From positions 1-64,000 of the forward strand of contig NZ_JADJNN010000016.1 in NCBI RefSeq assembly GCF_016714285.1: DNA of 64,000 nt, read 5' to 3'. Position numbers and translations under genes: made by a program. The notes under the pieces were generated by a model. The model had not been told where the DNA came from, did no database searches, and saw only the letters and a list, made by a program, of their open reading frames with translations. The stretch is from Nannocystis sp. (GTDB lineage: Bacteria; Myxococcota_A; Polyangia; Nannocystales; Nannocystaceae). Of the stretch, positions 18,701 through 27,737 are shown one piece after another (the first letter of the stretch is position 1; each line of letters begins with the position of its first letter).

Positions 18701-20662
18701 CGCGTTGCAGTACGCCGCGATGAACGACGCGCTGGCCATGGGCCGCGCGAGCAAGGCCGACCGCGAGAAGCTCGTGCAGGACTCCATCCAAACTGCGGAG
18801 CGAATCACCATCCTCCGCGGTGTCGCGGCCATCCTGCGTGGCCGCGGATACCAGGTCGCCCTGGCCGGCCCACCCGCCAACGCCTTCAACGTCATCGGTG
18901 AGGGCGGCCAGTTCCTCGCGGCCGCCGCACACGGCGGTGCCGTCCGCTACGCGCCCGGGCTCGCCGCGGATGTGCATGCGCGTATCACCGGCGACGTGGC
19001 GGACGCGCGCCAGATCGTCAAGGACATCATCCTGGACGAGGTGAAAGTCGGTGGGCCGCGGATCAGCGAGAAGATGATGTTGTCAGTCTGGCGTCGCGCG
19101 CGTGCGCATGTCGCCAGCACCGAGCCGACGCCAGCGCCGACGCCAGCCGCCGCGCCGCCGCCCTCGGCGCCCGCGCCTGCCCCGGTGCCGGCTCCCGCTT
19201 CCAGCGCCAACGCCGACCCCCGAGAGCACCTACGAGGATGCGCGCAGCGCCATCCGGGCGCTGGGGCTCCCGGCCAAGAAGTACGCGTATTTCGTGCGCC
19301 GCGCCGAGGAGGCCATCGCCAGCGGCAAAGGGCTGGGCGCCCGTCGTCGCCCGCGCGCGGCGTGTGGCTGACAAGCTGGCGGGTACCCCTCGGGCGAAGA
19401 AGTCGCCGGCGGCGAAGCCGGAGGCGCGTCCGACCGCGCGACCGCCCGCGATCGACGCGACGATCGACAGCTTCAACAACGGGCCAACCTGGCGCGCCGA
19501 GAGGCTCCGCCCTCGTGCCAACGGCTTCGTGCTCGCCGTCTACCCCGAGGGCAAGGACACGGACGCCGCCGTGGCTTCGGTGGACGTGGTCCACGGCGAC
19601 ATCGACGAGATCCGCTGGCTCGACGATCGGCTTCCCCAGAACGACCGCGATGCCATCACGGAGCGCCTTGAACGCGCCCTGTGGGACGCCTACGGGGACG
19701 ACACCGAGGACGACGACGAGGAAGCCGAGCCGCGACCGTCGCCCCTGCAGGACCTGATCGACCTGATGGATCGCCGCAGCTCCGCTCTCGGAGCCCGCCC
19801 CGCGACGACCGCCAACCTGAGCCGCAAGGATGGCTATGGCCCGATCGCGGAGGCGCTTCGGGACCTCGCAAGGCCGACGGGACCGAGCGCCGACGAGCTG
19901 CAGCAATGGCTGGAGTCTGAGGATCTGATGAGCGCTGGCGAGGTCGTGGGCCGGGCCCGCGGCGCCGAGTCCGTGGTGGTCCGCCAGCTCATGCGTGATG
20001 TCTGGAACGGCGTCTTCGAGGTGCTCACACTCGAGGAGGTCAGCGGCCGCCCCAGTGCGATGGTCGTGCCCAATGAGGCGATCTTTCACGAGGACGACCA
20101 CGACTTCGTCCTCCAGCGCGTTCGTCAGGGCGAACGGGTCATCCTGCGTCGCCTCCGTGTCCGGGTCGGCGACCACGACGAGGACACCGGCGTTACCGCG
20201 ATCGAGGAGCCCACCGACCGGCTGACGCCCGGCGCCGAGGTCCACCGCGCAGAGCGGACCGAGCGCTTCTTCATCGACCTGTACGGCAAACTCGGCAGCT
20301 TTCACGACGACCTCGAGCGGGCCCCGAAGACCCTGCAAGACGTGCGGACGCTGCTCTACTGGGCGGCGGTGATGCTGGACGCCCCGCTGTGCCAGGGCAA
20401 CGTCAAGGCGCGGGCCGCCGCCGCGTTCACGCAGGCGAAGGCGTACCACGACACTGCGCGGCGCCAGCTCCTCGAGGGCCGCACCGTCGACGCCGTGCGC
20501 CGGCTGCAGGAGGCCATGCGGCGGATCAGCACTGCCGCGGCCGAGATCGCCAGGAGCTGCGCCGAGGGGCAGATCGACATCAACGTCACGCCCCCGAACC
20601 TGCCGGTGAGTCCCGAGGACAAGGCCGCCATCAACGGCGGCGAAGTGGAGGCCAGGCCATGA
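12759..20662 (+). CDS. Giant DNA adenine methyltransferase-helicase (about 2634 aa), two frameshifts
   Basis: Domains in order: a helical N-terminal domain (1-230) shared with the 11978 gene; an N6-adenine methyltransferase with SAM motif LEPSAGIGR near residue 330 and catalytic NPPYGE near 410; a long linker; and an SNF2/DEAD-like helicase with Walker A DVGVGKT near 993, VIDEAAAF near 1180, LLTATPAKN and a C-terminal motif ending EQRNGRAVRQGN. A coiled coil and further C-terminal domains follow. C-run insertions at 19217-19221 and 19340-19342 split the frame; correcting both continues to 20662. The layout resembles P1 DarB-like and other phage or plasmid methyltransferase-helicases that protect incoming DNA from restriction. 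That role is inferred. Confidence 0.85.
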
Positions 20663-21585
20663 CCGAGAGATGCGCGAACCAAGCACGAGGGGGACTGCCA
20701 GATGGCGCATGGGGGGAGAAGCTGGCAATGGCGCAGGGCTACCCCAAGCCCGTGTGGCCGCTGCCCACGGTCACGCCGAAGTTCGCCACGTGGAGCCTCG
20801 GCGGCGGGCGCCCCTACGGCTGCGCCGCCGACAAGTGCGAGCGCTGGCATGCGGGCATCGATCTGACGGGGGCCCCGGATGGCGCGCTGATCATCGCGCC
20901 CGAGGACGCGCTCGTCGTCGGCATCGATCGCGGGTGGAGCGAGGGGGCCAAGGCTGCGTTCCTGCGCACGAACACCGGCCTCTTCCTCGTGCTCGGCGGC
21001 TTCAAGCAGGGCTCGCACAAGGAGTACGGGATCACGACGGGCCAGCAGGTGCGCAAGGGCGAGAAGCTCGGCCGCGTGCTCGGCTCGTACGGCATGATCC
21101 ACCTCGAGACCTACGAGGCCGAGCAGCGCACCGCCAACTCGGTATGGTGGAAGTCGGAGCCGCCGCCGGACGGGCTGCTGAACCCGGCCAACTACGTCGA
21201 GCGCATGGTGGGCGAGAAGGGGTCGCTGCTGCAGGCGCGGCAGCGCCACGAGGCCCTCAAGGCCCTCGGCTACTTCACCGGCGACGTCGCCGGGCCCTGG
21301 ACCGCGGCCTCCACGGAGGCGCTGCGCGCTGCGCAGCAGGCCCTCGGCGTCGGCGTCGACGGCAAGTGGGGCCCGGAGACCGAGGACGCGGTCCAGCGGG
21401 CGCTCGCCGAGCGGCAGGGCTGCTCCGCGGACGGATGCGGCGCCGACGAGGGCGGAGCCGTCGGCGGCGGCGGAACGGATGCGGTGAGTGCAGTCGGCCG
21501 GCTCGGCTGGCTGGTGATGGGCGGGATGGCTGTGGCCGGCGTCGCGGTGGGCGTGGCGCTGGCGGTGCGGAGTCGATCGGAGTAG
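20659..21585 (+). CDS. M23-type peptidoglycan endopeptidase with PG-binding domain and membrane anchor (308 aa)
   Basis: The ATG at 20659 overlaps the stop of the giant gene. Residues 30-160 resemble an M23 (LytM) domain: RWHAGIDLTG (near 62) supplies a zinc-site His/Asp pair and GSYGMIHLET the later His, although the usual HxH is reduced to IHLE. Residues 190-250 match PG_binding_1 (ALGVGVDGKWGPETEDAVQ). After a Gly-rich linker there is a C-terminal membrane helix (LVMGGMAVAGVAVGVALAV). The protein would cut peptide cross-links from a membrane-bound position, complementing the transglycosylase at 6389. Confidence 0.75.
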   Translation: MTERCANQARGGLPDGAWGEKLAMAQGYPKPVWPLPTVTPKFATWSLGGGRPYGCAADKCERWHAGIDLTGAPDGALIIAPEDALVVGIDRGWSEGAKAAFLRTNTGLFLVLGGFKQGSHKEYGITTGQQVRKGEKLGRVLGSYGMIHLETYEAEQRTANSVWWKSEPPPDGLLNPANYVERMVGEKGSLLQARQRHEALKALGYFTGDVAGPWTAASTEALRAAQQALGVGVDGKWGPETEDAVQRALAERQGCSADGCGADEGGAVGGGGTDAVSAVGRLGWLVMGGMAVAGVAVGVALAVRSRSE

Positions 21586-21612
21586 CGGGCGCGGCCCGCG
21601 GGAGGGGGAGCG

Positions 21613-21996
21613 ATGGACAGGAAGATGATTGAGGCAGGAGTGAACATGGTCAGCCTGGCGCTCGAGGGGCTCGCGCCCGCGGAGGAGAGGGCGAGCGTCC
21701 GGCGTATGATGAAAGGGCTGACGAGCGAGCTGGACAAGCTCCTCGACGCGATCGAGGCGGCGAAGAGCGAATCCTCGATCATCGACACGCTCGCCGCGGA
21801 CGCCGAACGAGCGCGCAATAACCTCGCTGCGACCATGGCGCTGGTGCTGCAGGACGGCGCGTCCGAACAGCGCATCCTCGAGGAGATCGGCAAGTACCGC
21901 GTGCACCAGGCGGTGCTCGATCAGCACCTCATCCACACGCTGCTGATGCTGCCGAGGGTCGCCGCGCCGCAGCCGGCACGGGGCGACGTTCACTGA
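21613..21996 (+). CDS. Helical hypothetical protein (127 aa)
   Basis: The ATG at 21613 follows GGGAGGGGG. The protein is almost entirely helical and charged, with heptad-like runs (LDKLLDAIEAAKSESSIIDTL) suggesting a coiled coil, then ILEEIGKYRVHQAVLDQHL. No membrane segment and no catalytic motif is visible. Its position between the M23 enzyme and a membrane protease suggests a role in the same envelope-related process. Family unknown. Confidence 0.75.
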   Translation: MDRKMIEAGVNMVSLALEGLAPAEERASVRRMMKGLTSELDKLLDAIEAAKSESSIIDTLAADAERARNNLAATMALVLQDGASEQRILEEIGKYRVHQAVLDQHLIHTLLMLPRVAAPQPARGDVH

Positions 21997-22025
21997 GGCT
22001 CACTCTGGCACTGGGAGTACTGGCC

Positions 22026-22703
22026 ATGAATCGAACCGCAATCGTCTCGGCGCTCGTGGCCGGCTCCGCCCTGGTCGGCGCCAGCTACTTCTTAAAGAGC
22101 CGCCGGCCCGGGCCGCGTGCGCTGGCCTCCGGCATCATCCCGATCATCACACCGGTGATCGACCTGCGTGTCGCCGAGGACGTGCTGGAGGCGATGGAGC
22201 ACGTCCCCGGCGACGCGGTGACGGTGGTGCTGCACACGCTCGGCGGCTGCGTGACCTCGTGCGTGCTCATCGCCAACGCGTTGCGGGAGTTCCCGCAGTC
22301 GACGGCGATTGTGCCGTACATGGCGACCTCGGGCGGCACCCTGATCGCGCTCAACGCCCGGCAGCTCCAGATGGGCCGCAGCGCCGCGCTCTCGGCGGTC
22401 GACCCGATCGTGAACGGCCTGAGGGCGAAGCACCTGCCCGAAAATCCCACGGACCCGATGCAGGCGATGGCGCAGGAGTACGAGGGCGCGATCACCCGCT
22501 ACATGCGCGACACGCTCGCGGCGCGCCTGCCCGGCGTCGATGAAGAGGCCTTGTGGAACGCCGTGTCGGTGTTCATGGGGGAGAACACGCCGCACGAGTG
22601 GCCGATCCGGCGCGACGAGGTCGCGGCGCTCGGGCTCCCGGTGAGTCCATCGGCCCGGTCGTGGACCGAGATGGTGGACACATATCGAAAGCGGTGGTGG
22701 TGA
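22026..22703 (+). CDS. Membrane-anchored SppA/ClpP-like serine protease (225 aa)
   Basis: An N-terminal signal anchor (about 5-24) and basic SRRPGPR segment precede a ClpP-crotonase fold of the SDH_sah/S49 type. VVLHTLGGCVTSCVLIANAL matches the oxyanion-strand and helix. MATSGGTLIAL near residue 100 supplies the nucleophile Ser in its usual A-x-S-G-G context, and SALSAVDPIV follows as in the family. Such proteases degrade membrane or signal peptides. In this element it might process virion or membrane proteins. Recognition of the fold is good; substrate is unknown. Confidence 0.75.
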   Translation: MNRTAIVSALVAGSALVGASYFLKSRRPGPRALASGIIPIITPVIDLRVAEDVLEAMEHVPGDAVTVVLHTLGGCVTSCVLIANALREFPQSTAIVPYMATSGGTLIALNARQLQMGRSAALSAVDPIVNGLRAKHLPENPTDPMQAMAQEYEGAITRYMRDTLAARLPGVDEEALWNAVSVFMGENTPHEWPIRRDEVAALGLPVSPSARSWTEMVDTYRKRWW

Positions 22704-22705
22704 CC

Positions 22706-22921
22706 ATGGCGAGCACGGCAGAGCGGATTGTGGCGGCGGTGGTGCGCGACGAGAAGCCTCGTGTCGAGCAGCCGCGTGTCGAGGTCGTCGAGGGCGCGCT
22801 GTGCTCCGAGGAGGAGCTGCGCCGCGCCGTGGTGACGACCGCAGTGACCTCGGGGATCTTGTGCGCGCTGGCGGGTGTGGGGCTCGGCTACCTGCTCGGC
22901 CTGCGCGAGGGGAGGGAGTGA
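22706..22921 (+). CDS. Small single-pass membrane protein (71 aa)
   Basis: The ATG at 22706 is two bases past the previous stop; an upstream GTG at 22697 or 22700 is possible. Residues 1-45 are polar, followed by one membrane helix (AVVTTAVTSGILCALAGVGLGYLLGL) and a charged end, REGRE. It overlaps the next gene if that begins at the GTG at 22918. Function unknown; a minor virion membrane protein is a reasonable guess. Confidence 0.75.
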   Translation: MASTAERIVAAVVRDEKPRVEQPRVEVVEGALCSEEELRRAVVTTAVTSGILCALAGVGLGYLLGLREGRE

Positions 22922-23217
22922 AGATGCAATTCTCGATGCTCAACCTGATTGCGGGCCGCCGACACCAGTTCGGCGCCCTGGTGCTCATGCGCGGCGAGAC
23001 CTTCCTCGAGACGATCGAGGAGGGCGGCATGGCCGTGGTGATCGTCCTGAAGGGCACCGCCACGGTGACGCGCCAGCGGCAGGGCGCGCAGGTCGGCCTG
23101 CACCTCACGCCGCGGCGCGGCGAGCCCGTGTGGCTGACCACCCCGGGGACCTACTGCGTCGTCGCCAAAGATCAGGTCATCGGCATGCGGATGCTGCGGA
23201 CGGGCGGTGAACCGTGA
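22918..23217 (+). CDS. Small beta-rich protein, possibly cupin-like (about 99 aa)
   Basis: The start is either the GTG at 22918, overlapping the previous stop, or the ATG at 22924. The sequence is almost all beta strand: FGALVLMRGETFLETI, GMAVVIVLKGTATVT, then a conserved-looking GEPVWLTTPGTYCVVA. A short barrel of the cupin or OB type is plausible, but no metal-binding His set is visible. It ends with a GTGA overlap into the next gene. Family not recognised. Confidence 0.7.
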   Translation: MKMQFSMLNLIAGRRHQFGALVLMRGETFLETIEEGGMAVVIVLKGTATVTRQRQGAQVGLHLTPRRGEPVWLTTPGTYCVVAKDQVIGMRMLRTGGEP

Positions 23218-23783
23218 CGACGCTATACGACCCGAGCCAGCAGGACCCCACGGCGACCGCGGGCTACCGCCAGCATCGCCGGACGATCTGGCAGATGCTG
23301 CGGGTCCACCACGCCGACACGCTCGCCGAGGCGCAGGCCCGCGGCTTCGGCGTCGACGTTGCGCGCAGGGCCGCCGGGATCTCGATCCGCGGCGAGACCC
23401 GCTCGTGGATGTCGGAGCTGCTGACCCGGGCCACGGTGCCAGCGCTCGCGGAGTTCCTGGCGGGCGGGCAGAGCTGGGGGCAGTCCGGTGAGCACCTCAT
23501 GGATCACAGCGAGGCGGTGGTGCGACTCATCGACCACAGCTACCCGCTCCCGACCTGGACGGTGCTCGGCCCACTCGCGCCGGCGCACGCGCTCGACGAC
23601 GGGATGTGGTCGCAATGGGTGCACGTGTGGCGGGAGCAGTTCGGGGCCGTGGCGCGCAGTCAGGCCGCGGCGCCCCCGACCGCGGAGGAAGGTTCGACGC
23701 TGCGACGCTGGGCCCCGTGGCTCACCAGCGCGGCGGTGATCCTCGGGGCCACGACGATCGTCGTCGTGGCGACGAGGGAGTAG
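23214..23783 (+). CDS. Hypothetical protein with C-terminal membrane anchor (189 aa)
   Basis: The GTG at 23214 overlaps the previous stop. Residues 1-150 are soluble, mostly helical and Trp-rich (RRTIWQMLRVHH, MWSQWVHVWREQF). A single C-terminal membrane helix follows at about 165-185 (WLTSAAVILGATTIVVVA). The layout repeats that of the 5694 and 24905 genes. No family recognised. An 84-base spacer with a strong AGGAGGAGG follows. Confidence 0.75.
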   Translation: MTTLYDPSQQDPTATAGYRQHRRTIWQMLRVHHADTLAEAQARGFGVDVARRAAGISIRGETRSWMSELLTRATVPALAEFLAGGQSWGQSGEHLMDHSEAVVRLIDHSYPLPTWTVLGPLAPAHALDDGMWSQWVHVWREQFGAVARSQAAAPPTAEEGSTLRRWAPWLTSAAVILGATTIVVVATRE

Positions 23784-23867
23784 ACAACGGCGCCGAGGGG
23801 CGCGCGCGCAGGAATTCGGCCGCCAGCGCGCACGGGCCTCGGAGCGAGGGAAGGAGAGGAGGAGGTC

Positions 23868-24912
23868 ATGGAAGTCATCTTTGATGGAGCACTATTAAAA
23901 CCAGTCCTGAGCCCGACGATGAAGACCGCGCTGTCGGTGATCAGCTTGATCGCCAACAGCCTCGTCGAGGCGAACAAATGCATGAAGAAGCGCCTCGCCG
24001 ACGAGGCGGGGCAGCCGTCGACGCTCGACGAGGTGATGAAGCAGTCGGGCCTCAACATCCCCGGGCTCGAGGAGGCGCTCACGCGGCTCATGGGCGGCGG
24101 GGACGAGGCCAGGAAGGCGGCCGCGATGGTCGTCAACACGCCCGATCCCGCCGATCTGCTTCGGGCCTTCGTCCGCACCTACGGCGTGGAGCCGGCGCCG
24201 ACGAAGCCGCCGATCGTGACGCCGCCGCCTGCATCGACGTCTTCGACGCCGAGCCCCGTTGCGTCCGAGGTGGTCGCGGCTCCGAACCTCGTCGCGTTCC
24301 GGTCGGAGTTCACCCGCGAGGCCCGCGAGGCGGCGAAGGCTCCTGCGCCGTCGTCCGCCGCCGGTCTGCCGCTGTTCCGCCCGGACTTCACCCGGGAGGC
24401 CCGGGAGGCCGCCAGGGACCCCCGCCGCGGCGTCCCAGCCCCCGGCTGCAACGCCGCCGGTCAAGGCGGCCACGCCGTGGATCGTGGCCAGGGTTCAGCG
24501 CCGGCTTGAAGAGCTGAGCGAGGAGCGGCGGGCCCAGATGGAAATCATGAATCGACGCATCGACGCGCTCGCGGCGGAGCTTGCAACGTTGCGCGCCGAG
24601 CTCGACCAGCTGCAGGAGGCCGCCAAGGAGCCCCGCCTGCAATCCGCCGTACCACTCAAGGTGGTCGACGCGGTGCAGCCGGAGCCCGCTGCGGTCGTTG
24701 AGGGCGTCACGCAAGCTGCCGTGGCCCTCACCGTGACGGTCGAGGAGGTCGACCAAGCCCTCGGGCTCGTCGACGAATACGCCGCGGAGGCGCGGGCCGC
24801 CGACGAGCAGCAGTTCGCACGTATCGCCGCGCTCGAGGAGGATTTGGCGTCGATGCGGGCCCGCGTCCAGCAGGAACGCGAGGCACAGCGGGCCAGGGCG
24901 GCGCATGCCTGA
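23868..24912 (+). CDS. Coiled-coil hypothetical protein with repeated motif, one frameshift (about 347 aa)
   Basis: The ATG at 23868 has a strong AGGAGGAGG site. Frame changes in the C5 run at 24419-24423; removing one C joins EAARDP to AAASQPPAATPPVKAAT. Residues 1-105 are helical. A disordered Pro/Ser/Thr linker carries two copies of F(R)(S/P)(E/D)FTREAREAA. The C-terminal 150 residues are a long coiled coil (IMNRRIDALAAELATLRAEL, then ALEEDLASMRARVQQERE). It overlaps the next gene by eight bases. The architecture suggests a scaffold, tether or internal structural protein. Confidence 0.7.
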
Positions 24913-25732
24913 CAACAGGGACATCGCCGTCCTGGCCAAGAAGATCTACGAGCTCTCCACGCTCGCGCCCGCCGAGCTCGACGAGCGCAAGTGGGAGGCA
25001 CTGCTGATCTTGACCGCCGTCCTCAGCTCGGCGACCGCGGACGGGATCGCCAGGACGAACGCGGACAAGGAGCTTCGCTGGGGCGACGCGATCCGCAAGG
25101 AGGGCCTCCTGTCGGCGCTGCATCCGAAGTGGCACCTGCGCAGCGACGACGGCAAGCCGCCGGTCATCCAGCTCGCCCTCGAGAGCGCCCTCGACAACCC
25201 GCATCGCGACCTGCGCACGCGCCTCCAGGCGCTGCAGTTCATCGCGCCCGCCGACCGCGAGCCGCTCATCGACCTGGCGCGCTCCCTCGTCGCCGACGCC
25301 TTCAAGGCCGCGACGGGTGACGCACGAAATCAGTACGTCGACACCATGCGGTCCCGGTCCGCGACGTGGTTCCGGGAGCCGTGGCTCATCGTGCTCCCCT
25401 ACGAGGGCCAGCCGCCCGGTGTGCTCATCCTGATCGACAACCAGGGCAGCACGCACGACGGCGGCATCTACGACGACCCCTCGGACGACACCGAGTGGGA
25501 GAAGACAAAATTCGGCTGGGCCGACGCCATCCGCACCTGGGACGTCGACTTCCTGCGCGACAACCCGCTGGCCCAGTTTTACCTGGGCGCCCAGTCGACC
25601 GCCGGGGATATCGCGTCGGGCGCCAACGATGCGGTGAAAGGCATCGCCACGCTGCTCAAGTGGGCGCCGTACGCGGCCGCCGGGATCGCTGTCATCGGCC
25701 TGACAGCGACCGTCCTGGTGACGAGGCGCTGA
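24905..25732 (+). CDS. Hypothetical protein with C-terminal membrane anchor (275 aa)
   Basis: The ATG at 24905 overlaps the previous gene by eight bases. Residues 1-145 are helical, and about 150-190 are beta-rich (WLIVLPYEGQPPGVLILIDN) with an acidic loop, YDDPSDDTEWEK. A single membrane helix lies near the end (YAAAGIAVIGLTATVLV), followed by TRR. It is the largest of the C-terminally anchored proteins of the element. No family recognised. Confidence 0.75.
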   Translation: MPDNRDIAVLAKKIYELSTLAPAELDERKWEALLILTAVLSSATADGIARTNADKELRWGDAIRKEGLLSALHPKWHLRSDDGKPPVIQLALESALDNPHRDLRTRLQALQFIAPADREPLIDLARSLVADAFKAATGDARNQYVDTMRSRSATWFREPWLIVLPYEGQPPGVLILIDNQGSTHDGGIYDDPSDDTEWEKTKFGWADAIRTWDVDFLRDNPLAQFYLGAQSTAGDIASGANDAVKGIATLLKWAPYAAAGIAVIGLTATVLVTRR

Positions 25733-25798
25733 CCTGCAAGATCTCAACATACGTGAACAACAGGAGATGCGCCCACGCGGCGCAAAGGGAGGAATCCG

Positions 25799-26839
25799 AT
25801 GATCATCGCGTTTCACAATTTCAGCGGCGGCATGGGCAACACGACCCTCGCCGTACACACCTGTGCGCTCGCCAAGGAGCGAGGGATCCACGTCGTCGGC
25901 GCGTCGATCGACTCCAGGCAGGACTTCCCCGCCTGGCTGGCGAAGGCGCAGATCCAGTGCATCGATATCGACCTGCAAAGTGGGCACACTGACGCGGAGC
26001 TGATCGTGCTGGACGTGCAGCCGAATGTGGAGCCGCCGCTCTCGCCCGATGTCTGGGTGATTCCGATCTGCAGCCGACTGTCGAACATGAACGCCGCAGA
26101 CGTTTCTGATCGCCTGCGTGGCCACCTGATCTGGCTCGGCAACATGGGGCGCACGCCGATCGTGCCCGCCTCTCTCGTCGATGAGGTCGAGCTCGCCCTG
26201 CCCATGCCGTATAGTCGGGCCCTCGCCCGCGCGATCGAGCAGGGCGACATCGTGTGGGATGTGCCCGATCTCGCTGACAGCTCCGGCGCCAGGGCGCTGC
26301 GGACGTCGCTCCTGGACGTCCTGCGCAGGGCGTACATCGCGGTGGGCGAGCCGCTCCCCCAGACGCTCCAGCTCCGGACCTTGAAGGCGCTGACGGCTGG
26401 CGAGGTGCTCGCAATGACCGAGCCGCCCTCGCCGTTCACGCGGATCTTCGACACGCTGATCGAGCAGGCGCGGGCCGAGCTCAGTAACCAGCCGTTCCAG
26501 GCAGCGCCCGAGATCGCCAGCGCCGTATCGGCGATGGCATACAAGACGGTCGATCGCTGGTTCGCGTCGCTGCGCGACGTGGGGCTCGAGCTGGTCCACG
26601 GCCAGACCACGCCGCAGGAGCTCGCCCACAGCTTGAACCCTGACGTCCTCCTCGCGCCCGCAGCCCGCCTCGGTGAGGCCACCCTGCTGCACTTCGCCGA
26701 GCGGCCCGAACGCAGCAGGGTCAGCACCTTCGTGCGGCTCGCGGTCGCCACGGGGCGAACGCACCTGCTCGAGCTCCGCCCGGCGAGCCCCGTGCACCCC
26801 GGCACCCGCGAACACGCGCGCAGCAACCCGGTCCACTGA
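25799..26839 (+). CDS. ParA/MinD-like P-loop protein lacking the signature lysines (346 aa)
   Basis: AAAGGGAGGA lies upstream of the ATG at 25799. The N-terminus, MIIAFHNFSGGMGNTTLAV, aligns with the deviant Walker A of ParA/MinD ATPases (KGGxGKT), but Ser and Asn replace both lysines. ELIVLDVQPNVEPPLSPDVW fits the Walker B and following strand (LxxLDxxP). The C-terminal 130 residues are helical and not recognised. Without the lysines, ATP hydrolysis is doubtful. It could be a nucleotide-binding or fold-only partition or packaging protein. It is the only packaging-NTPase candidate seen in the element. Confidence 0.65.
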   Translation: MIIAFHNFSGGMGNTTLAVHTCALAKERGIHVVGASIDSRQDFPAWLAKAQIQCIDIDLQSGHTDAELIVLDVQPNVEPPLSPDVWVIPICSRLSNMNAADVSDRLRGHLIWLGNMGRTPIVPASLVDEVELALPMPYSRALARAIEQGDIVWDVPDLADSSGARALRTSLLDVLRRAYIAVGEPLPQTLQLRTLKALTAGEVLAMTEPPSPFTRIFDTLIEQARAELSNQPFQAAPEIASAVSAMAYKTVDRWFASLRDVGLELVHGQTTPQELAHSLNPDVLLAPAARLGEATLLHFAERPERSRVSTFVRLAVATGRTHLLELRPASPVHPGTREHARSNPVH

Positions 26840-26857
26840 TCATTCCAAGCCGGACCC

Positions 26858-26884
26858 TGGCGCTCTACCTGGTGGTCAGCGCCA
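26858..26884. promoter_or_regulatory. Seven-base-pair hairpin in an intergenic gap
   Basis: TGGCGCT (26858-26864) pairs with AGCGCCA (26878-26884) across a 13-base loop, 19 bases after the ParA-like gene. No T-run follows. It may be a weak terminator or an mRNA-processing element before the methyltransferase-like gene. Confidence 0.35.
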
Positions 26885-26910
26885 CGTCGAACACTCCAAG
26901 GAGAACGTCC

Positions 26911-27504
26911 ATGTCGTTGCCCAAGCTCGCAGCTCGTCTCGTCCTCGGTTACGTCGGCCTCGTCGAAGGCAGCGCCGCGCTCATCCGCTTCCGCGAGCGC
27001 ACGGCCGCGTTCGAACTGGCGATGGAGCGGGCGTCGGCTCTCGGCCGGCGTCTGATCGTGATCGGCGATCCCGACGCCGGCATGCACACCCGCCTCATGC
27101 GTGCCTACGGCTGCGGCGACGTGTGCGTCGATCTCAACGGCTGCCCCAAGTGCCCGGTCACCGTCGTGGCCGACATCACGAAGGGGCCGATCCCCGATGT
27201 CGCCGACGACTCGGCCGTCGTCTTCGTCTCGTGCGTCTTCGAGTACGTCGCCGAGCTCGACGCGGCGCTGCGCGAGGTCTCGCGGATCGCCGGCAGCCCC
27301 GAGAACGTGTTTGTCGTCACGGTACAGCCGTGGACGCTGACCGCCCGCCTCTACCCGGGCGCCCGCTGGCGCGGGACGGTGAGCTCAGCCGCCGGCGGCC
27401 AGAGCATCGACATGGAGCGGGTCAGCCTCGAGGAGAAGCTCCTCGTGAGCGGCGCCCTCGGGCTCGCGCTCGCGGCCGCGTTCTGGCCGGAGAGGCGGCG
27501 GTGA
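26911..27504 (+). CDS. Methyltransferase-like protein with C-terminal membrane segment (197 aa)
   Basis: AAGGAG at 26899-26904 precedes the ATG at 26911. Residues 45-140 resemble a class I SAM-methyltransferase core. RRLIVIGDPDAGMHTRLM stands for strand 1 and the glycine loop, VVADITKGPIPDVADDSAVVFVSCVFEYV for strands 3-4, and ALREVSRIAGSPENVFVV for the next helix and strand. The loop lacks the usual GxGxG, so activity is uncertain. Both ends are hydrophobic (LAARLVLGYVGLVEG; VSGALGLALAAAFW), suggesting membrane association. Substrate unknown. Confidence 0.55.
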   Translation: MSLPKLAARLVLGYVGLVEGSAALIRFRERTAAFELAMERASALGRRLIVIGDPDAGMHTRLMRAYGCGDVCVDLNGCPKCPVTVVADITKGPIPDVADDSAVVFVSCVFEYVAELDAALREVSRIAGSPENVFVVTVQPWTLTARLYPGARWRGTVSSAAGGQSIDMERVSLEEKLLVSGALGLALAAAFWPERRR

Positions 27505-27507
27505 GTC

Positions 27508-27711
27508 ATGGCGAACCTGACCACCGAGCAGGCCCTCGAGCTCGCCCGCGCCGAGACGCGGACCCTGAGCGACCAGCTCCGCCAGGCCCGCGCCGAGCTG
27601 CACAGAATGGGTATCGCCGACCAGAACCGGGCGCTGGTCTGCGCCGCGGTCGCTGGCGGCATTGGGTTGTTGGTGGGCGTGGGTGTCGGCCTGTACGCTC
27701 GCAAGAAATAG
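27508..27711 (+). CDS. Small coiled-coil membrane protein (67 aa)
   Basis: The ATG at 27508 lies three bases after the previous stop. Residues 1-38 are a heptad-like helix (TTEQALELARAETRTLSDQL). Residues 44-63 are a membrane helix (LVCAAVAGGIGLLVGVGVGL), ending with YARKK. The arrangement resembles small spanin or holin-like membrane proteins as well as minor virion membrane proteins. Sequence alone does not decide. Confidence 0.7.
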   Translation: MANLTTEQALELARAETRTLSDQLRQARAELHRMGIADQNRALVCAAVAGGIGLLVGVGVGLYARKK

Positions 27712-27737
27712 TCACATCACGAAGGACGGAGAAGCGC

